A stretch of 64,000 bases of DNA from Mycobacterium sp. 1164966.3 (lineage in GTDB: Bacteria; Actinomycetota; Actinomycetes; Mycobacteriales; Mycobacteriaceae): positions 124,001-188,000 of the forward strand of contig NZ_LZSG01000005.1 in assembly GCF_001665395.1 (NCBI RefSeq), read 5' to 3'. Position 1 is the stretch's first letter. Every line of letters starts with the position of its first letter. The notes beneath the pieces were generated by a model. That model saw only the letters and a program-made list of their open reading frames with translations, was not told where the DNA came from and did no database searches. Positions 43,679 through 53,652 of the stretch are shown here, in pieces. A program made the position numbers and the translations under genes.

Positions 43679-44652
43679 CTTCCCTCCCGCGGCGGTTTCG
43701 GCCTGCTCAGAACGGTGAGGTCGTCGATACGCCAACGGCCGTCTGCGCCTTTGACAAAAGCAACTCGAACACCGGCGGTGATATAGCGCTGGTCGGCCCC
43801 ATCGCCGCGGCGGCCATGCAGGAACACCAGCATCTTCGCCCAATCCGGACCGGCCGACTGAATCGCGCCGTCGGTCGCCCAGTACTCGTTGATCACGGGC
43901 TGGCCCTTTCGCACCACGTCCTGCTCGTGGGCGAGTTGTGGGCGATATTTGTCGGTAGCCAGCGATAGGGCACGCGCAAAATCGTCGCGTAGGGATTTCG
44001 GGTCGTACGTCAGCATCTGCGCGACCATCTTGGGGCCCTCAATTGCGATCTCCGCGCGCGTCCGGTCGGTCGCCTGTTGCTGGGTGTACACCACCGCATA
44101 ACTGACGCGGGCGCCATCCATACAGAGCGCCGCCGCGATCAGCACCACCAGTGCGGTCCAGCTCCCGATGATGCGTGGCCGGCGGTCGCCTTCGACGCGG
44201 TGTACCTCAGTGCCCACCAACATGTCGGCGAATGTCCGGCGACCGGGATCCCAGAGTGGCCATAGCCATCCCACCAGCAACGAAGCGGTGTCAAGGAGAT
44301 GCGCCACGTCGCGCAGCAGCAGCGTCCACGGCCCCGGTGCGCTGCCGTCGCGACGTGACACCGCGATTCCGCAGAACGCGCGTCCCAAGCTCCAGCCGGT
44401 GACCACCGGTAGCAACAACCGGTTGATCAGCATCAGTAAAAAGGCAACTCCGGCAACGGAAAGGCATACCCACCACCACGCGCTGCGCAGCGGCACGGTG
44501 AAAAAGACCAGCAGCATCGTGGTCACCACCGCCATCGCAGGCAGGACGTCGATCGCGAAAGCACCCGCGCGAACGTGCCAGGGCGCCAAGGCCGGCTCCG
44601 ATGACTCTGGGGTGGCAACCGTGGTCTGAGTCTCCTCGACCAGCAATGTCAC
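43675..44652 (-). CDS. mam1B: Mce1-associated RDD-family membrane protein (Rv0176 type)
   Basis: 325 aa (Mtb 322). The N-terminal RDD domain has three helices: PWHVRAGAFAIDVLPAMAVV begins with the Arg and Asp of the RDD name, and DPGRRTFADMLVGTEV follows. A fourth helix (IIGSWTALVVLIAAALCMDG) and a Mam-type periplasmic domain follow. This fusion of RDD and Mam domains is characteristic of mce operons. The GTG start overlaps the mam1A stop (GTGA). It probably helps anchor or stabilise the Mce1 complex. Confidence 0.9.
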   Translation of the reverse strand: MTLLVEETQTTVATPESSEPALAPWHVRAGAFAIDVLPAMAVVTTMLLVFFTVPLRSAWWWVCLSVAGVAFLLMLINRLLLPVVTGWSLGRAFCGIAVSRRDGSAPGPWTLLLRDVAHLLDTASLLVGWLWPLWDPGRRTFADMLVGTEVHRVEGDRRPRIIGSWTALVVLIAAALCMDGARVSYAVVYTQQQATDRTRAEIAIEGPKMVAQMLTYDPKSLRDDFARALSLATDKYRPQLAHEQDVVRKGQPVINEYWATDGAIQSAGPDWAKMLVFLHGRRGDGADQRYITAGVRVAFVKGADGRWRIDDLTVLSRPKPPREGR

Positions 44653-45350
44653 TTCGTCACCGATTCGACCCTGGAAACCTTGTACTGGCCTTCCACAGGC
44701 ATCATCGTCACCCGCAGCCGGTACCCGATTTCCTGGTTCTGGGCAGCGCTGTTGGACACCTTGACGCGCAGGGCGACCAGGACATTGACCGACCCGTTGT
44801 CGTTGGTGCGCTCGACCGCAGCGCGGTTATCCACAACTTGGACATGCGCGTTTGCGGCTTGATAGGCCTGCATGAGCATGCTGGTGTACATCAGGGCCTG
44901 GGAGCGGTATTCGTCGGTGCCGCACTCGACGATCTTCCGTTCGGCCTCGGCCATTGCGTTGGTGTCCGGCGCCTGCGTCGCCGCGATGCACTCCGATGCC
45001 GCTTTGAGCGCCGCGGCGTTGTTGCGCGCTATCGTCTGGCTTTCGTGGTGCGAACGCAGCGCCAGATAGCCGCCGACACCGAGGCCGGCGGCGGCCAGTA
45101 GCAGCGCCGCGGTGATGGCGGCCAGCCAGCCGCGACCGAGCCGCGATGGCTTACCCCCGGCCGCCGGTTGGTCAGCCGCGGTTCCGGACTCCAATGGATC
45201 TTCGACCGTCGCTTCGGTAGTGACCTGGTCAGACTGCGATTCCGGGGAATCCTCGGTGTCGATCACGCTGGTGACCTGTTCTGCCTCGGATTCAGGTGAA
45301 TCGTCCGCGTCGGTGGGGTTCAGCCGGCTGGTGCCAGCATCTCCTTCCAT
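44649..45350 (-). CDS. mam1A: Mce1-associated membrane protein (Rv0175 type)
   Basis: 233 aa (Mtb 213). The Asp/Glu/Ser-rich cytoplasmic head has two imperfect copies of a TEDSPESQSDQVT-like motif (DDSPESEAEQVTSV and EDSPESQSDQVTTE). One helix (WLAAITAALLLAAAGLGVGG) and a Mam domain containing two cysteines (ASECIAATQ, IVECGTDEY) follow. ATG 45350 lies 31 bp inside mce1F. The true start could be further in, but no better one is apparent. First of four Mam genes after mce1F in the operon. Confidence 0.87.
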   Translation of the reverse strand: MEGDAGTSRLNPTDADDSPESEAEQVTSVIDTEDSPESQSDQVTTEATVEDPLESGTAADQPAAGGKPSRLGRGWLAAITAALLLAAAGLGVGGYLALRSHHESQTIARNNAAALKAASECIAATQAPDTNAMAEAERKIVECGTDEYRSQALMYTSMLMQAYQAANAHVQVVDNRAAVERTNDNGSVNVLVALRVKVSNSAAQNQEIGYRLRVTMMPVEGQYKVSRVESVTK

Positions 45351-46903
45351 CCGTCGTCTCCTGTTTTGGTCGAGTTTTCGACGGAGTACTTCACGCCGTC
45401 GGGCCCTACCACTTCGCCGCTCTGAGGGTTGTATACCGCCGTGGGAGGACCGCTCGGAGTGTAGACACACGGGTTGGGCTGTTGTCCGTTGCACTGCACG
45501 GTACCTGAGCCGGGCCGTTGCAACGGGTCACTGGTCGGGGGTGGCGTCAGACCGCCGGGTGGCAACCGGTCGGCCGGCGCCGGGTTCAGGCCGGTGTTGA
45601 TCGACGGCGCCGGAATGACCATGCCCGGCCGCACGGACTGATCACAGCGAGCCGCGGGCGCCGGGCAGGTCAGGATCTGGTTTGGGTCGCCGTACCAGGG
45701 GTTGGTGCCCAGCGGGACGTACGGCTTGGGGTCGCGGCACTCGCGGGGTGTGGCGGCGCGCTTTCCGGGTACGTCGACACACGGAATGTTGCGCGATCCG
45801 CGCACGCTGTTCGCCGGGGTCTCCATCGGAATCTTGCAGTATGTACCGGTCGGCAGCGGCGCGAGGCTAGTGTCGGCCGGAGACCGCCATTGCGATGCCG
45901 GGATGAAGCCGGTCAGGCAGGGCGGCGGCAGGTTGATCGACGGCGCGATGTCCAGCGCGGCCATGTTCGGGAACGGCGCGGACACCGTCTGCGCGATCGC
46001 CGCGCCCTGCGGCAGGAACACCAGCGCCTGCTCGACGCCCTTGTTGTAGCGCTTGAGCATTTCTATGACGACCTCGAGGTTCGCCAGCACCTGAGGCAGC
46101 GATTCCCGGACGTCGCTGAATACCTCGTTGACCTGGTCGGCCGTCGGCGCGGCCTGCCGCAGGATGCTGCGCAGGTTCTGGTCCCGTTCGGCAGACTGCC
46201 GGGCCAGGCTGTTCAGGTTGCGGGCCCAGCGCTCGATGGCGTCGCCCGACTGCACCTGACTGTCAATTACCGGCCCGGAGTGCTGAATGATGTCGTTGAC
46301 GTCGTTGATCTGGGTCTTGAAATCGCCGACGATCGCCTGAGTGGAGTCGACGAGCCGTTGCAGGGCCGGGCCCAACCCGCCGACCGACTGCGCCGTCTCG
46401 TCGAGCAGCGAGCTGATCTTGTCCTTGGGCAGCTTCGCCAACCCGCGGTTGGCCGTGTCCAGCGCCGGCCCGATCTCCTCGGGCACGGTGTTCTTGCAGT
46501 CCGGACCCGAACCGCAGGTGATGGTCTGCCCGTCGGCGTAATACTTGCCCTGCTTGCCACCTTTCGACACCAGGTCCAGGTACTGCTCACCGACTGCCGA
46601 CACCGAATGCACGTTCGCGGTCGCGTCGATCGGGATCTTGTAGTCGCTGTCGATGCTCATCGTCGCTTCGGCGCCGGTCTTGGTCGGTTCGACGGACGTG
46701 ACCTTGCCGATGGTGATGCCGCGATAGGTCACATTGGCCGTCGGGTACAGGCCGCCCGATGCCGGCAGCTCGGCCTTGAGGGTGTAGCGGCCGATGCCCA
46801 CCAGGCTCGGGACCCGCAGGTAGTACACACCCAGCACGAGCAGTACAACCACCGTCATGATCGTGAACAGGATCAGCTGGCGTCTGATGAAGGGAGTTAG
46901 CAT
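45320..46903 (-). CDS. mce1F: Mce1F, MCE-domain subunit of the Mce1 lipid importer
   Basis: 527 aa (Mtb 515). An N-terminal membrane helix (LILFTIMTVVVLLVLGVYYL) is followed by the MCE/MlaD domain (about 37-115: TANVTYRGITIGKVTSVEPT). A long helical region forms the channel needle, followed by a Pro-rich, cysteine-containing C-terminus (TCPAPAARCDQSVRPGMVIP). Mce1 proteins form the periplasm-spanning channel for fatty or mycolic acid import. It overlaps mce1E by 7 bp upstream and mam1A by 31 bp downstream. Confidence 0.94.
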   Translation of the reverse strand: MLTPFIRRQLILFTIMTVVVLLVLGVYYLRVPSLVGIGRYTLKAELPASGGLYPTANVTYRGITIGKVTSVEPTKTGAEATMSIDSDYKIPIDATANVHSVSAVGEQYLDLVSKGGKQGKYYADGQTITCGSGPDCKNTVPEEIGPALDTANRGLAKLPKDKISSLLDETAQSVGGLGPALQRLVDSTQAIVGDFKTQINDVNDIIQHSGPVIDSQVQSGDAIERWARNLNSLARQSAERDQNLRSILRQAAPTADQVNEVFSDVRESLPQVLANLEVVIEMLKRYNKGVEQALVFLPQGAAIAQTVSAPFPNMAALDIAPSINLPPPCLTGFIPASQWRSPADTSLAPLPTGTYCKIPMETPANSVRGSRNIPCVDVPGKRAATPRECRDPKPYVPLGTNPWYGDPNQILTCPAPAARCDQSVRPGMVIPAPSINTGLNPAPADRLPPGGLTPPPTSDPLQRPGSGTVQCNGQQPNPCVYTPSGPPTAVYNPQSGEVVGPDGVKYSVENSTKTGDDGWKEMLAPAG

Positions 46904-48072
46904 TGCCCTCTCTCCGCCCTTTCCACCAGTGGCCCGCCGGGGGCGTCATTCGGGTTCGACGTGTAGCGGACGTCGGGAATCATCGTCGCGGGATCACGTC
47001 CGTACGACTGCTCGAGTGCGCGTAGTGCGCCCGACAATCCGGTACCGGTCAGGAACGCGTTGTCTACCGCGCTATAGGTGACGTCCAGCGTCAGGTTCAC
47101 GTTCACATAGTCACCGCGGAACATCTTCGGAACGGTGTCGATGTCGAACGGCTGAGTGAGGATAAGTTTCAGCGCGCCGATCAGATACGGCGATGCTCGC
47201 CCGAGTTCCCGCAGTGGGCATTCCAGGGCTACCAGGTCTTGATGCAGGGGCCCGCGCGCTTCACCCACGTACTGCGCGGTGACCTGGCTCAGCCTTCCGA
47301 CCGAATCGACGGCGTTGATCAGCAGATTCTGCGTGTCGGCGAAATGCTTGATCAGCGGCGGAACGTCGGTCAGCACGCGCTCGAGGACGTCGTTTCGGCC
47401 GCCCACATACGTCAACAGCCGGTTGGTCGAGTCGATCGCGTGCGTGATGTCATCGCGCTGCTCGTTCAGCTGGCGGGTGAAGGTGTCCAGTTTGCCGAGG
47501 AATGCGCGGATCTGTGGGCCGCGCCCGTTGAGGATGTTGTAGACCTCGTTCTGCAGCGTTTCCAGGTTGGGGATGCCGCCACCGCGCAAGACCAGCGAGA
47601 GGCTCGCCAGTGTCTGCTCGGTCGTAGGGAAGGCCGACGAATTCTTCAGCGGGATGGTGTCGCCGTCCTTGAGCAGCTCCGGTGACGGGTTCGGCGGCGA
47701 GAGCAACTCGACGTGCTGAGATCCCAGCAGACTGGTCTGGCCGATCCTGGCCAGCGCGTTCTTGGGCAGCTTGGTTTGCTTGGACACACCCAAAGTCAGG
47801 GTGGCAATCCAGTTCTTCAGCTGGATATCTTTGATCGACCCGACGAAGACGTCGGCGACCATCACCTTGCTGTTGCCGTTAATGGCCAGCGTGTCCGGCA
47901 TCTGCACATAGATCGTGTACGCGTCCGACCCGCTGCCCGGGCCGCCCGGAATCGTCACGTTGGAGATGCCGCGCCACCCGCATGAACTCAGCATCAGTGC
48001 GGCTACCAGCAGCACCAGTCCCTGCCACGCCCGGCGGCGCAGCAGCCCGGTCACACGCGTCACCCGGCTCAC
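46897..48072 (-). CDS. mce1E: Mce1E (LprK), lipoprotein MCE subunit
   Basis: 391 aa (Mtb 390). The N-terminus RAWQGLVLLVAALMLSSCGW is a lipoprotein signal with lipobox LSSC; C31 would be lipidated, the usual feature of MceE subunits. The MCE domain (ISNVTIPGGPGSGSDAYTIY to SLLGSQHVELLSP) and a long helical region with a short tail follow. It overlaps mce1D by 4 bp at its start and mce1F by 7 bp at its end. Also known as lprK. Confidence 0.95.
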   Translation of the reverse strand: MSRVTRVTGLLRRRAWQGLVLLVAALMLSSCGWRGISNVTIPGGPGSGSDAYTIYVQMPDTLAINGNSKVMVADVFVGSIKDIQLKNWIATLTLGVSKQTKLPKNALARIGQTSLLGSQHVELLSPPNPSPELLKDGDTIPLKNSSAFPTTEQTLASLSLVLRGGGIPNLETLQNEVYNILNGRGPQIRAFLGKLDTFTRQLNEQRDDITHAIDSTNRLLTYVGGRNDVLERVLTDVPPLIKHFADTQNLLINAVDSVGRLSQVTAQYVGEARGPLHQDLVALECPLRELGRASPYLIGALKLILTQPFDIDTVPKMFRGDYVNVNLTLDVTYSAVDNAFLTGTGLSGALRALEQSYGRDPATMIPDVRYTSNPNDAPGGPLVERAERGQC

Positions 48073-49724
48073 TGACCCGCTCCTGCCTCAGCGGGCAGCG
48101 GCGCTCCGACCGGTGCCGGTGCCGGTGCCGGTGCGTTCCCCGGGCCCGGGCCCGGCGTCGGAGCCACCGGTCCCGGCCGGACTTCCGGCCCCGGCGGCGG
48201 CGGCTGGACCGGCACCGGCGCAACCAATCCGATGGGCGGCAGGATCGGGTTCTCGTCGTACGCGTTCGGCGGGCCGGGCGGCGTCTGCAGGTTCGACTGA
48301 ACCGGCTGGATGTTCGGGCCGCCCATGAGCTCGGACAGCGATTCGGGGGTCATCAGCCCGGCCGTGACCGGCCCCACCTGGGTTCCCTGCATCCCAGGCG
48401 CGACGATCCAACCCGTTTGCGTATTGCGGTGCGACAACGGCGTATCCGGCACCCAGATACCCGGAACGGTGGTGTCCTTGTAGCCGTTCGGCGGTTGCAG
48501 CCGCGGTTCTGAGTACGCAACCTCCTTCGGCAGCGCCTCGGCGGTGCTGAACAGGTTCAGCCCGAACGGAAGGTAATTGAACTTGATCGCGTCGAGAATC
48601 GGCGCCAGGTACTGGGCACACAGTTCGGCCGACTCCTGATAGCCCAGCCTGCTGCCGGCCTGGATCGAGCTGCAAATGAACTGCATCGGGTTGGCGAAGT
48701 TGGTGATCGCCGGAATGGCAACAACCGAACCGTGGGACGGGTGGTAGATCTGATTGACGTTCGCCGCTGCTGTCGGAAGCACGTGCAGGGCCGTTTCCAA
48801 CCCGTTCAGCGGATCTGGCTGAAGCAGCGTGTTGGTCACGATCTCCAGGTTCTTGAGGTCCGTGCTGAGCACCTCGCGGTTCTTGTCGAGGAACGGTCGC
48901 ACCGTGGTGAGCAGCGAGTCGATCTGTTGTAGCGCGTTGGACAGGTCTTGATCGGAGTGGGTGAGCCGTGTGGTGAACGATGCCAGGTTCTGGTTCAACG
49001 CCACGAACTGCTGGTCGTCCTGGTGCAAGGCGTTGACGAACAGCGCCAGGCTGCGCACCACCGCAAAGAAGTCGCCGCGGCCCTCGTTCAGCGCGTTCAG
49101 CGCCTGCGAGAGGTTGTTCAGCGTGGTGTTGAACTGCTTGCCCTTGCCGGCCAGCCCGTTGGCGAACGACTCGATGACTTCACCGAAGGGCCCCTCGCGC
49201 TGCAGAACCGTGCAGCCCTCACCGGATTCCCGGGGGCAGGTCGGGCCCAGCTGGGAAATGATGTGGGTGATGTTGTTGCGCAGCTCGTCCCATTCCGTCG
49301 GCACCTTGGTGCGTTCGAGCGGGATCACCGCGCCATCGCGGAGCACCGGGCCGCCTTTGTACGGCGGCTCCAATTGAATGCTTCGCGAGGCCACCAGGGT
49401 GGGGTTGAGGATGACCGCCTGGGCATCCGCAGGGACTTTGTAGTTGTTCTCGTAGTGGAAGATGACCTTCATCTTGTCGCCGGCCGGCTGGATGCTGTCG
49501 ATGGCGCCGACCTTCAAGCCCATGATCTGGACTTTGTCACCGGCATAGAGCGCGTTGGCGGCAGGGAAATATGCGGTGACGGTGTTAGTCGTCAGCTTCT
49601 GGTAAAGGTGCCAGCCGACGTAGGCCGCGACGAGCCCGAGTACCACCACCAGTGATCCGATGATCACCGCTGCCCGCGACATCTGCGGCAACTTGATGTT
49701 GCGGATATCGAAGATGGTGCTCAA
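48069..49724 (-). CDS. mce1D: Mce1D, MCE-domain subunit
   Basis: 551 aa (Mtb 530). A membrane helix at about 18-38 (AAVIIGSLVVVLGLVAAYVG) is followed by the MCE domain (YAGDKVQIMGLKVGAIDSIQ), a helical needle region, and a Pro/Gly-rich tail of about 90 residues made of PxPxP and GPGPGNAPAPAPAP-like runs. That tail accounts for the extra length. ATG 49724 overlaps the mce1C stop (ATGA). Same transport role as the other Mce1 subunits. Confidence 0.94.
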   Translation of the reverse strand: MSTIFDIRNIKLPQMSRAAVIIGSLVVVLGLVAAYVGWHLYQKLTTNTVTAYFPAANALYAGDKVQIMGLKVGAIDSIQPAGDKMKVIFHYENNYKVPADAQAVILNPTLVASRSIQLEPPYKGGPVLRDGAVIPLERTKVPTEWDELRNNITHIISQLGPTCPRESGEGCTVLQREGPFGEVIESFANGLAGKGKQFNTTLNNLSQALNALNEGRGDFFAVVRSLALFVNALHQDDQQFVALNQNLASFTTRLTHSDQDLSNALQQIDSLLTTVRPFLDKNREVLSTDLKNLEIVTNTLLQPDPLNGLETALHVLPTAAANVNQIYHPSHGSVVAIPAITNFANPMQFICSSIQAGSRLGYQESAELCAQYLAPILDAIKFNYLPFGLNLFSTAEALPKEVAYSEPRLQPPNGYKDTTVPGIWVPDTPLSHRNTQTGWIVAPGMQGTQVGPVTAGLMTPESLSELMGGPNIQPVQSNLQTPPGPPNAYDENPILPPIGLVAPVPVQPPPPGPEVRPGPVAPTPGPGPGNAPAPAPAPVGAPLPAEAGAGQ

Positions 49725-51301
49725 TTCTGGCTACCTCCCGTGATTCCGCTGCCACCAGCTCCACCCGGGTTGATGAACGGTGCCGGCAGTTGCGCCCCCG
49801 GTCCGGGTGGCGCCGGCGGACCGGGCGGCAGGCCCGGCGCGAACGTCGACGGCGGTGCCGGCGGCGCCTGGTCGGTGCGCGCGAGTGGCGGCGCGCCAGG
49901 CACCGGCACCGGCGTGCCGGGGACGCCCGGAGCTTCCTGACCCGGGCGCGCACTGCCCGCAATGCCGGGAGTGGGCGGCAGGCCGTTCGGGTTCGGCGGC
50001 GAGGCTTGCACGTCGAACGGCACCGGGAATCCGCCCGGTACCGGGCCGAACGGGCCTTGCATCGCCCCTGCGCAGGGCAGCGGGTTCCACGGCCGCGGCA
50101 GACCCTCGTCGCCGACGGTGACATTGCCACCGGGATTGGGTGGGGTGTAGTTGCACGGGTTGCCAGGGCCGACGGCCGGTCCCGGATGGTCGGGGGTGCC
50201 CTCGAGCACCCGTGGTGCCGGCGGGGGCGCACCGTTGGGGAACCGCGTGCCGTTGGGGTCGGGCCACTGGTACTCGGGCAAGCCCGCACTACGCCAGAAG
50301 TTTTCGGGGTCAAGCCCGCGCTTCTTGAATGCCGCGTCGATGAACGGCTGCACGATCTGGCCGGGGAAAAGGTTGTGCAGAACCACTTTGAAGAACGGAC
50401 CGGAGCCGATGGCCTCGTTCAGCGACGGCAGGAACTTGCCGACCTCGACCAAACCGGTGGCTAGGTCGTCTTTACGTTGCACCAGGATGTCGCTGACCGT
50501 GCGCAACTGTTCCAGCACGTGGTTCAGGTTCGGGTTGTCGTTGATGAATCCCGACAGCTGCTGCGAGAACGACGAGATGTTGCTCAGCAGCGCATCGATC
50601 GCACGTCCGCGCTCTTCGAATGCTGCCAGCAAGGTCTTGGCGTTGACCAACAGCCGGTCCACCTGTTGGCTACGGTCGCCCAGGACGCTGGCCACCTGGT
50701 TGGCCTGCGCAAGTAGGTGCTTGATCTCCTCGTCGCGCTTGCCGATCGTGTCGGAGAACTTGGCCACACCGTCGAGCGTGGCGCTCAGATGCGGATAGGT
50801 CTGGTCAATGGTCTGGGACAGCACGTGCAGCGACTCTTTGACCGAACTGATGTCCCAGTCTTTGGCCGCCTTGGTGACGTCGAAGAACGCGTCGTAGATC
50901 TGGTACGGCGTAGTGCTTTGCCCGATCGGCAATACGGCGTTTGGCTCCAGCAGCTTGTTGCCCCGCGCCTCGATCTCGAGGACCTTCTTACCCAGGATGG
51001 TGTCGGTCCGCACCGCAAGCCGGCTCTCGGTGCCGATTCGGTTGGTGCCGATCGAGAACTTCATCACGATGTGGTCGCCGTCGATCTTGAGTTCCTCGAC
51101 CTTGCCGACTTCCATGCCGGCAATGCGCACCTTGTCGCCCTTGTTGAGTCCGCCGGTATCACTGAACTGCCCGTAGTAGCTGGGCCGCGCGAAAATCATC
51201 GGGACGCTGGTGAAGCTCTGGCCGACACCGATGACCAGGATGGTCACCACGATGCCCATCAGCCCGATGTGCAGTCTGTTTGGAGGTTCGAGAGTTCTCA
51301 T
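49721..51301 (-). CDS. mce1C: Mce1C, MCE-domain subunit
   Basis: 526 aa (Mtb 515). The N-terminal helix (LHIGLMGIVVTILVIGVGQS) is followed by the MCE domain (NKGDKVRIAGMEVGKVEELK), a helical region, and a C-terminal 150 residues extremely rich in Pro and Gly (for example APPPAPRVLEGTPDHPGPA). ATG 51301 overlaps the mce1B stop (ATGA); an in-frame start four codons upstream is rejected. The low-complexity tail is presumably extended and surface-exposed. Confidence 0.94.
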   Translation of the reverse strand: MRTLEPPNRLHIGLMGIVVTILVIGVGQSFTSVPMIFARPSYYGQFSDTGGLNKGDKVRIAGMEVGKVEELKIDGDHIVMKFSIGTNRIGTESRLAVRTDTILGKKVLEIEARGNKLLEPNAVLPIGQSTTPYQIYDAFFDVTKAAKDWDISSVKESLHVLSQTIDQTYPHLSATLDGVAKFSDTIGKRDEEIKHLLAQANQVASVLGDRSQQVDRLLVNAKTLLAAFEERGRAIDALLSNISSFSQQLSGFINDNPNLNHVLEQLRTVSDILVQRKDDLATGLVEVGKFLPSLNEAIGSGPFFKVVLHNLFPGQIVQPFIDAAFKKRGLDPENFWRSAGLPEYQWPDPNGTRFPNGAPPPAPRVLEGTPDHPGPAVGPGNPCNYTPPNPGGNVTVGDEGLPRPWNPLPCAGAMQGPFGPVPGGFPVPFDVQASPPNPNGLPPTPGIAGSARPGQEAPGVPGTPVPVPGAPPLARTDQAPPAPPSTFAPGLPPGPPAPPGPGAQLPAPFINPGGAGGSGITGGSQN

Positions 51302-52338
51302 TGTGGCGAGCACCTACCCGACGGCTGGTGGAAGAGCCGGACCGTGCGGACTGGTCCGCCGGCCTGCAGCCCGTTGATCTTCAGCGTGATGTCGCACGCG
51401 TAGAAGTTCACGAAGTCGCCGTACGAGCCGATGCCGCGCCCGATCGAGTTAAGCGCGGTGGGCACCTTTTGTAGGAAGTCGAGCAGCTGTTGCCGCTGAT
51501 CGATCAGCGGCTGCTGAATGGTGTCCAGGTAGTTGACCGCCTTGTGCAGCGAAGCCCGGTCTTCGGCCAGCAGATCGGCGACCGTCCCGGCGGCATTGCT
51601 GATGTGTGCGGTCCCGGCGGCCAGTGGGTCGGCGTGGTTCTTCAGACCCGTGATCAACACCTCGAGGTTGTTCACCGTCTGGTCGAAGTCCTTGCGGTGC
51701 CGAACCGTGGTGTCCAGCACGGTGTTCAAGTTCTTGACCACCTCGCCGATCGCGTGATCGCGCTCGGCTAGCTGGTTGGTCAGCTGCGCGGTGTTGTCGA
51801 GGATGTCGTTGATGGTCCCGCCCTGACCCTGGAAGACCGTGATGAGCGTCTTGGCGATCTCGTTGACCTTGTCCGGGCTCAGCGCCTTGAACACCGGCTT
51901 GAAACCACCGATCAGCGCGTCGAGGTCCAGCGCCGGCGAGGTCCGCGAAAGCGGAATGAATCCGCCCTTCGGCAAGATCTTGTCGTAGCCCTCCCCGTCA
52001 CCGCGCTTGAGCTGCAGGTAGCGGTTGCCGATCAGGTCGAGGTAGCGGATCTGGGCCGTCGTCGACTGGTACAGCGGGATCGAGCGGTCGACGTTGAACT
52101 TAACCCGCACGCGCTTGCCGCCGTCGACCAGTTCGACCGTCTTGACCTTGCCGATCTCCACCCCGGAAGCGCGGACGAACTGGCCTTCCCGCAGCCCGCT
52201 GACGTTGCTGAACTCCGCGGAGTAGGAATTGGTGCTGTCGAAACGGATCTGCCCGAACACGACGAAGATCATCACAGTGAAGAGCAGCAGCACCACTGCG
52301 AAGGCGCTGAGCTTGACGATGGTCCCTTTGATACTCAT
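51298..52338 (-). CDS. mce1B: Mce1B, MCE-domain subunit
   Basis: 346 aa, the same length as recalled for Mtb Rv0170. The N-terminal helix (LSAFAVVLLLFTVMIFVVFG) is followed by the MCE domain (REGQFVRASGVEIGKVKTVE) and a helical needle region. It lacks the long Pro-rich tail of C and D and ends in FHQPSGRCSPQ. The 4-bp overlap with mce1A (ATGA) indicates coupling. Component of the hetero-oligomeric Mce1 channel. Confidence 0.95.
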   Translation of the reverse strand: MSIKGTIVKLSAFAVVLLLFTVMIFVVFGQIRFDSTNSYSAEFSNVSGLREGQFVRASGVEIGKVKTVELVDGGKRVRVKFNVDRSIPLYQSTTAQIRYLDLIGNRYLQLKRGDGEGYDKILPKGGFIPLSRTSPALDLDALIGGFKPVFKALSPDKVNEIAKTLITVFQGQGGTINDILDNTAQLTNQLAERDHAIGEVVKNLNTVLDTTVRHRKDFDQTVNNLEVLITGLKNHADPLAAGTAHISNAAGTVADLLAEDRASLHKAVNYLDTIQQPLIDQRQQLLDFLQKVPTALNSIGRGIGSYGDFVNFYACDITLKINGLQAGGPVRTVRLFHQPSGRCSPQ

Positions 52339-53648
52339 GGGTTGATCGTGTTATCCCCTACCTGACGGCCCCACACGTACTCGATCGCATAGGGCGAACC
52401 CGTGTCTACGTGGTTGTAAGGCGCAAGGCTGTTGCCGGCGTCCATCACCAGGGTGGGCGCGGGCCACAGGTCACGGGTGATGTGCTGCCAGCATCCGGGC
52501 GCACCGCCCGGCCCACCGCGAGCGTTCACCCGGGGGAGGTTCTCCGGCCACATGTAGGGATTCGGCGCGCCACCGACCACTCCTGCCAGCGCACCCAGCT
52601 GCGAGGCGATCGCGACCACCGCCGAAACGGGGTTCAGCAGCAGGCCCAACCCGGACAGCAGTTGCGAGTGGCTGTTCAGCGAATAGCCGTTACCACCGAG
52701 GAACTGGGCGGCCTTGGGCTCGATGTCGTGGTAGTTGCGCACGGTGCAGAACAACTCGGGGCTGTAGGTGTCCAGCAGTTGAGCGGTGGGCACCAGGTCG
52801 GCGGCACCGCGGGCCAGGTACGGTCCGCCGCGACCGATGACATCCGCGCCGGTGTTACCGAATCCGGCTGCCGACAACAGCGCCTGGTCCAGATCCTTCT
52901 GCTGCGCGTTGATGGTGCGTGACGTGGTGACCGCGTTGTTGAGGAAATCGAACAAATCCGGCGAGGCATTTGCGTAGACGTCGCCCAGCGCGGCCAGCCC
53001 CTGAATGTCGCGACGAGCCTGCGGCATCTGCGGGTTGACGTCATCGAGGACGGCATTGCCGTTGATGATCGACTGGCCGAACTTGTCGCCCAATCCGGTC
53101 AGGGCTTGCGCGGCCGCACTCAGCGTCAGGTTCAGCTTGACGGGGTCGACTCGCTCGGCAATCTCGGTGATGGTCTGGAACAGGGTGTTGATCTCGGTCG
53201 TCACCGACTTGGCCTCGATTTTGTCCCGCTTGGGGTCGAACTGCCCGCGGGGAGGCTCGTCCTTGGGCGTCGTCAACGACACGTACTTGCCGCCGAACAC
53301 GGTGGTGGCCTTGAGGTCGGCCCGCACATTCTTGGGGATCAGCGGGATGTACTTCGGGTAGACATCCAGCGTGAACCGGGCGGCCGGCTGGCCGTTACGC
53401 GAAATCTCCTTGATTCCGTCTTGAGCGACCCGGCCGATTTCGACGCCGTTGAAGGTGACCTTCGAGCCCGGGTCCATCACCAAACCCGCTCGCGGTGACT
53501 CCATCGTCACCTTCGTCTTGGCTGTGAAACTTCCCCGGAACTGCCCGAACACCAAGATCAGAGCCACCACCAGGATGACCACGAAGCCGATGCCCGCCAG
53601 CTTGTACGGAGGGTTGCGTGGCTTGTTCAACTTCCCCGGAGTCGTCAT
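52335..53648 (-). CDS. mce1A: Mce1A, MCE-domain subunit
   Basis: 437 aa (Mtb 454). A membrane helix (AGIGFVVILVVALILVFGQF) is followed by the MCE domain (GLVMDPGSKVTFNGVEIGRV) and the helical needle, with RGD absent as is usual outside invasive claims. The C-terminus has one cysteine (APGCWQHITRDLWPAPTLVM). It is somewhat shorter than the Mtb protein, mainly at the C-terminus. It begins 4 bp after yrbE1B. Mce1A was first described as a mycobacterial cell entry factor; lipid import is the current view. Confidence 0.95.
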   Translation of the reverse strand: MTTPGKLNKPRNPPYKLAGIGFVVILVVALILVFGQFRGSFTAKTKVTMESPRAGLVMDPGSKVTFNGVEIGRVAQDGIKEISRNGQPAARFTLDVYPKYIPLIPKNVRADLKATTVFGGKYVSLTTPKDEPPRGQFDPKRDKIEAKSVTTEINTLFQTITEIAERVDPVKLNLTLSAAAQALTGLGDKFGQSIINGNAVLDDVNPQMPQARRDIQGLAALGDVYANASPDLFDFLNNAVTTSRTINAQQKDLDQALLSAAGFGNTGADVIGRGGPYLARGAADLVPTAQLLDTYSPELFCTVRNYHDIEPKAAQFLGGNGYSLNSHSQLLSGLGLLLNPVSAVVAIASQLGALAGVVGGAPNPYMWPENLPRVNARGGPGGAPGCWQHITRDLWPAPTLVMDAGNSLAPYNHVDTGSPYAIEYVWGRQVGDNTINP

Positions 53649-53652
53649 GGCG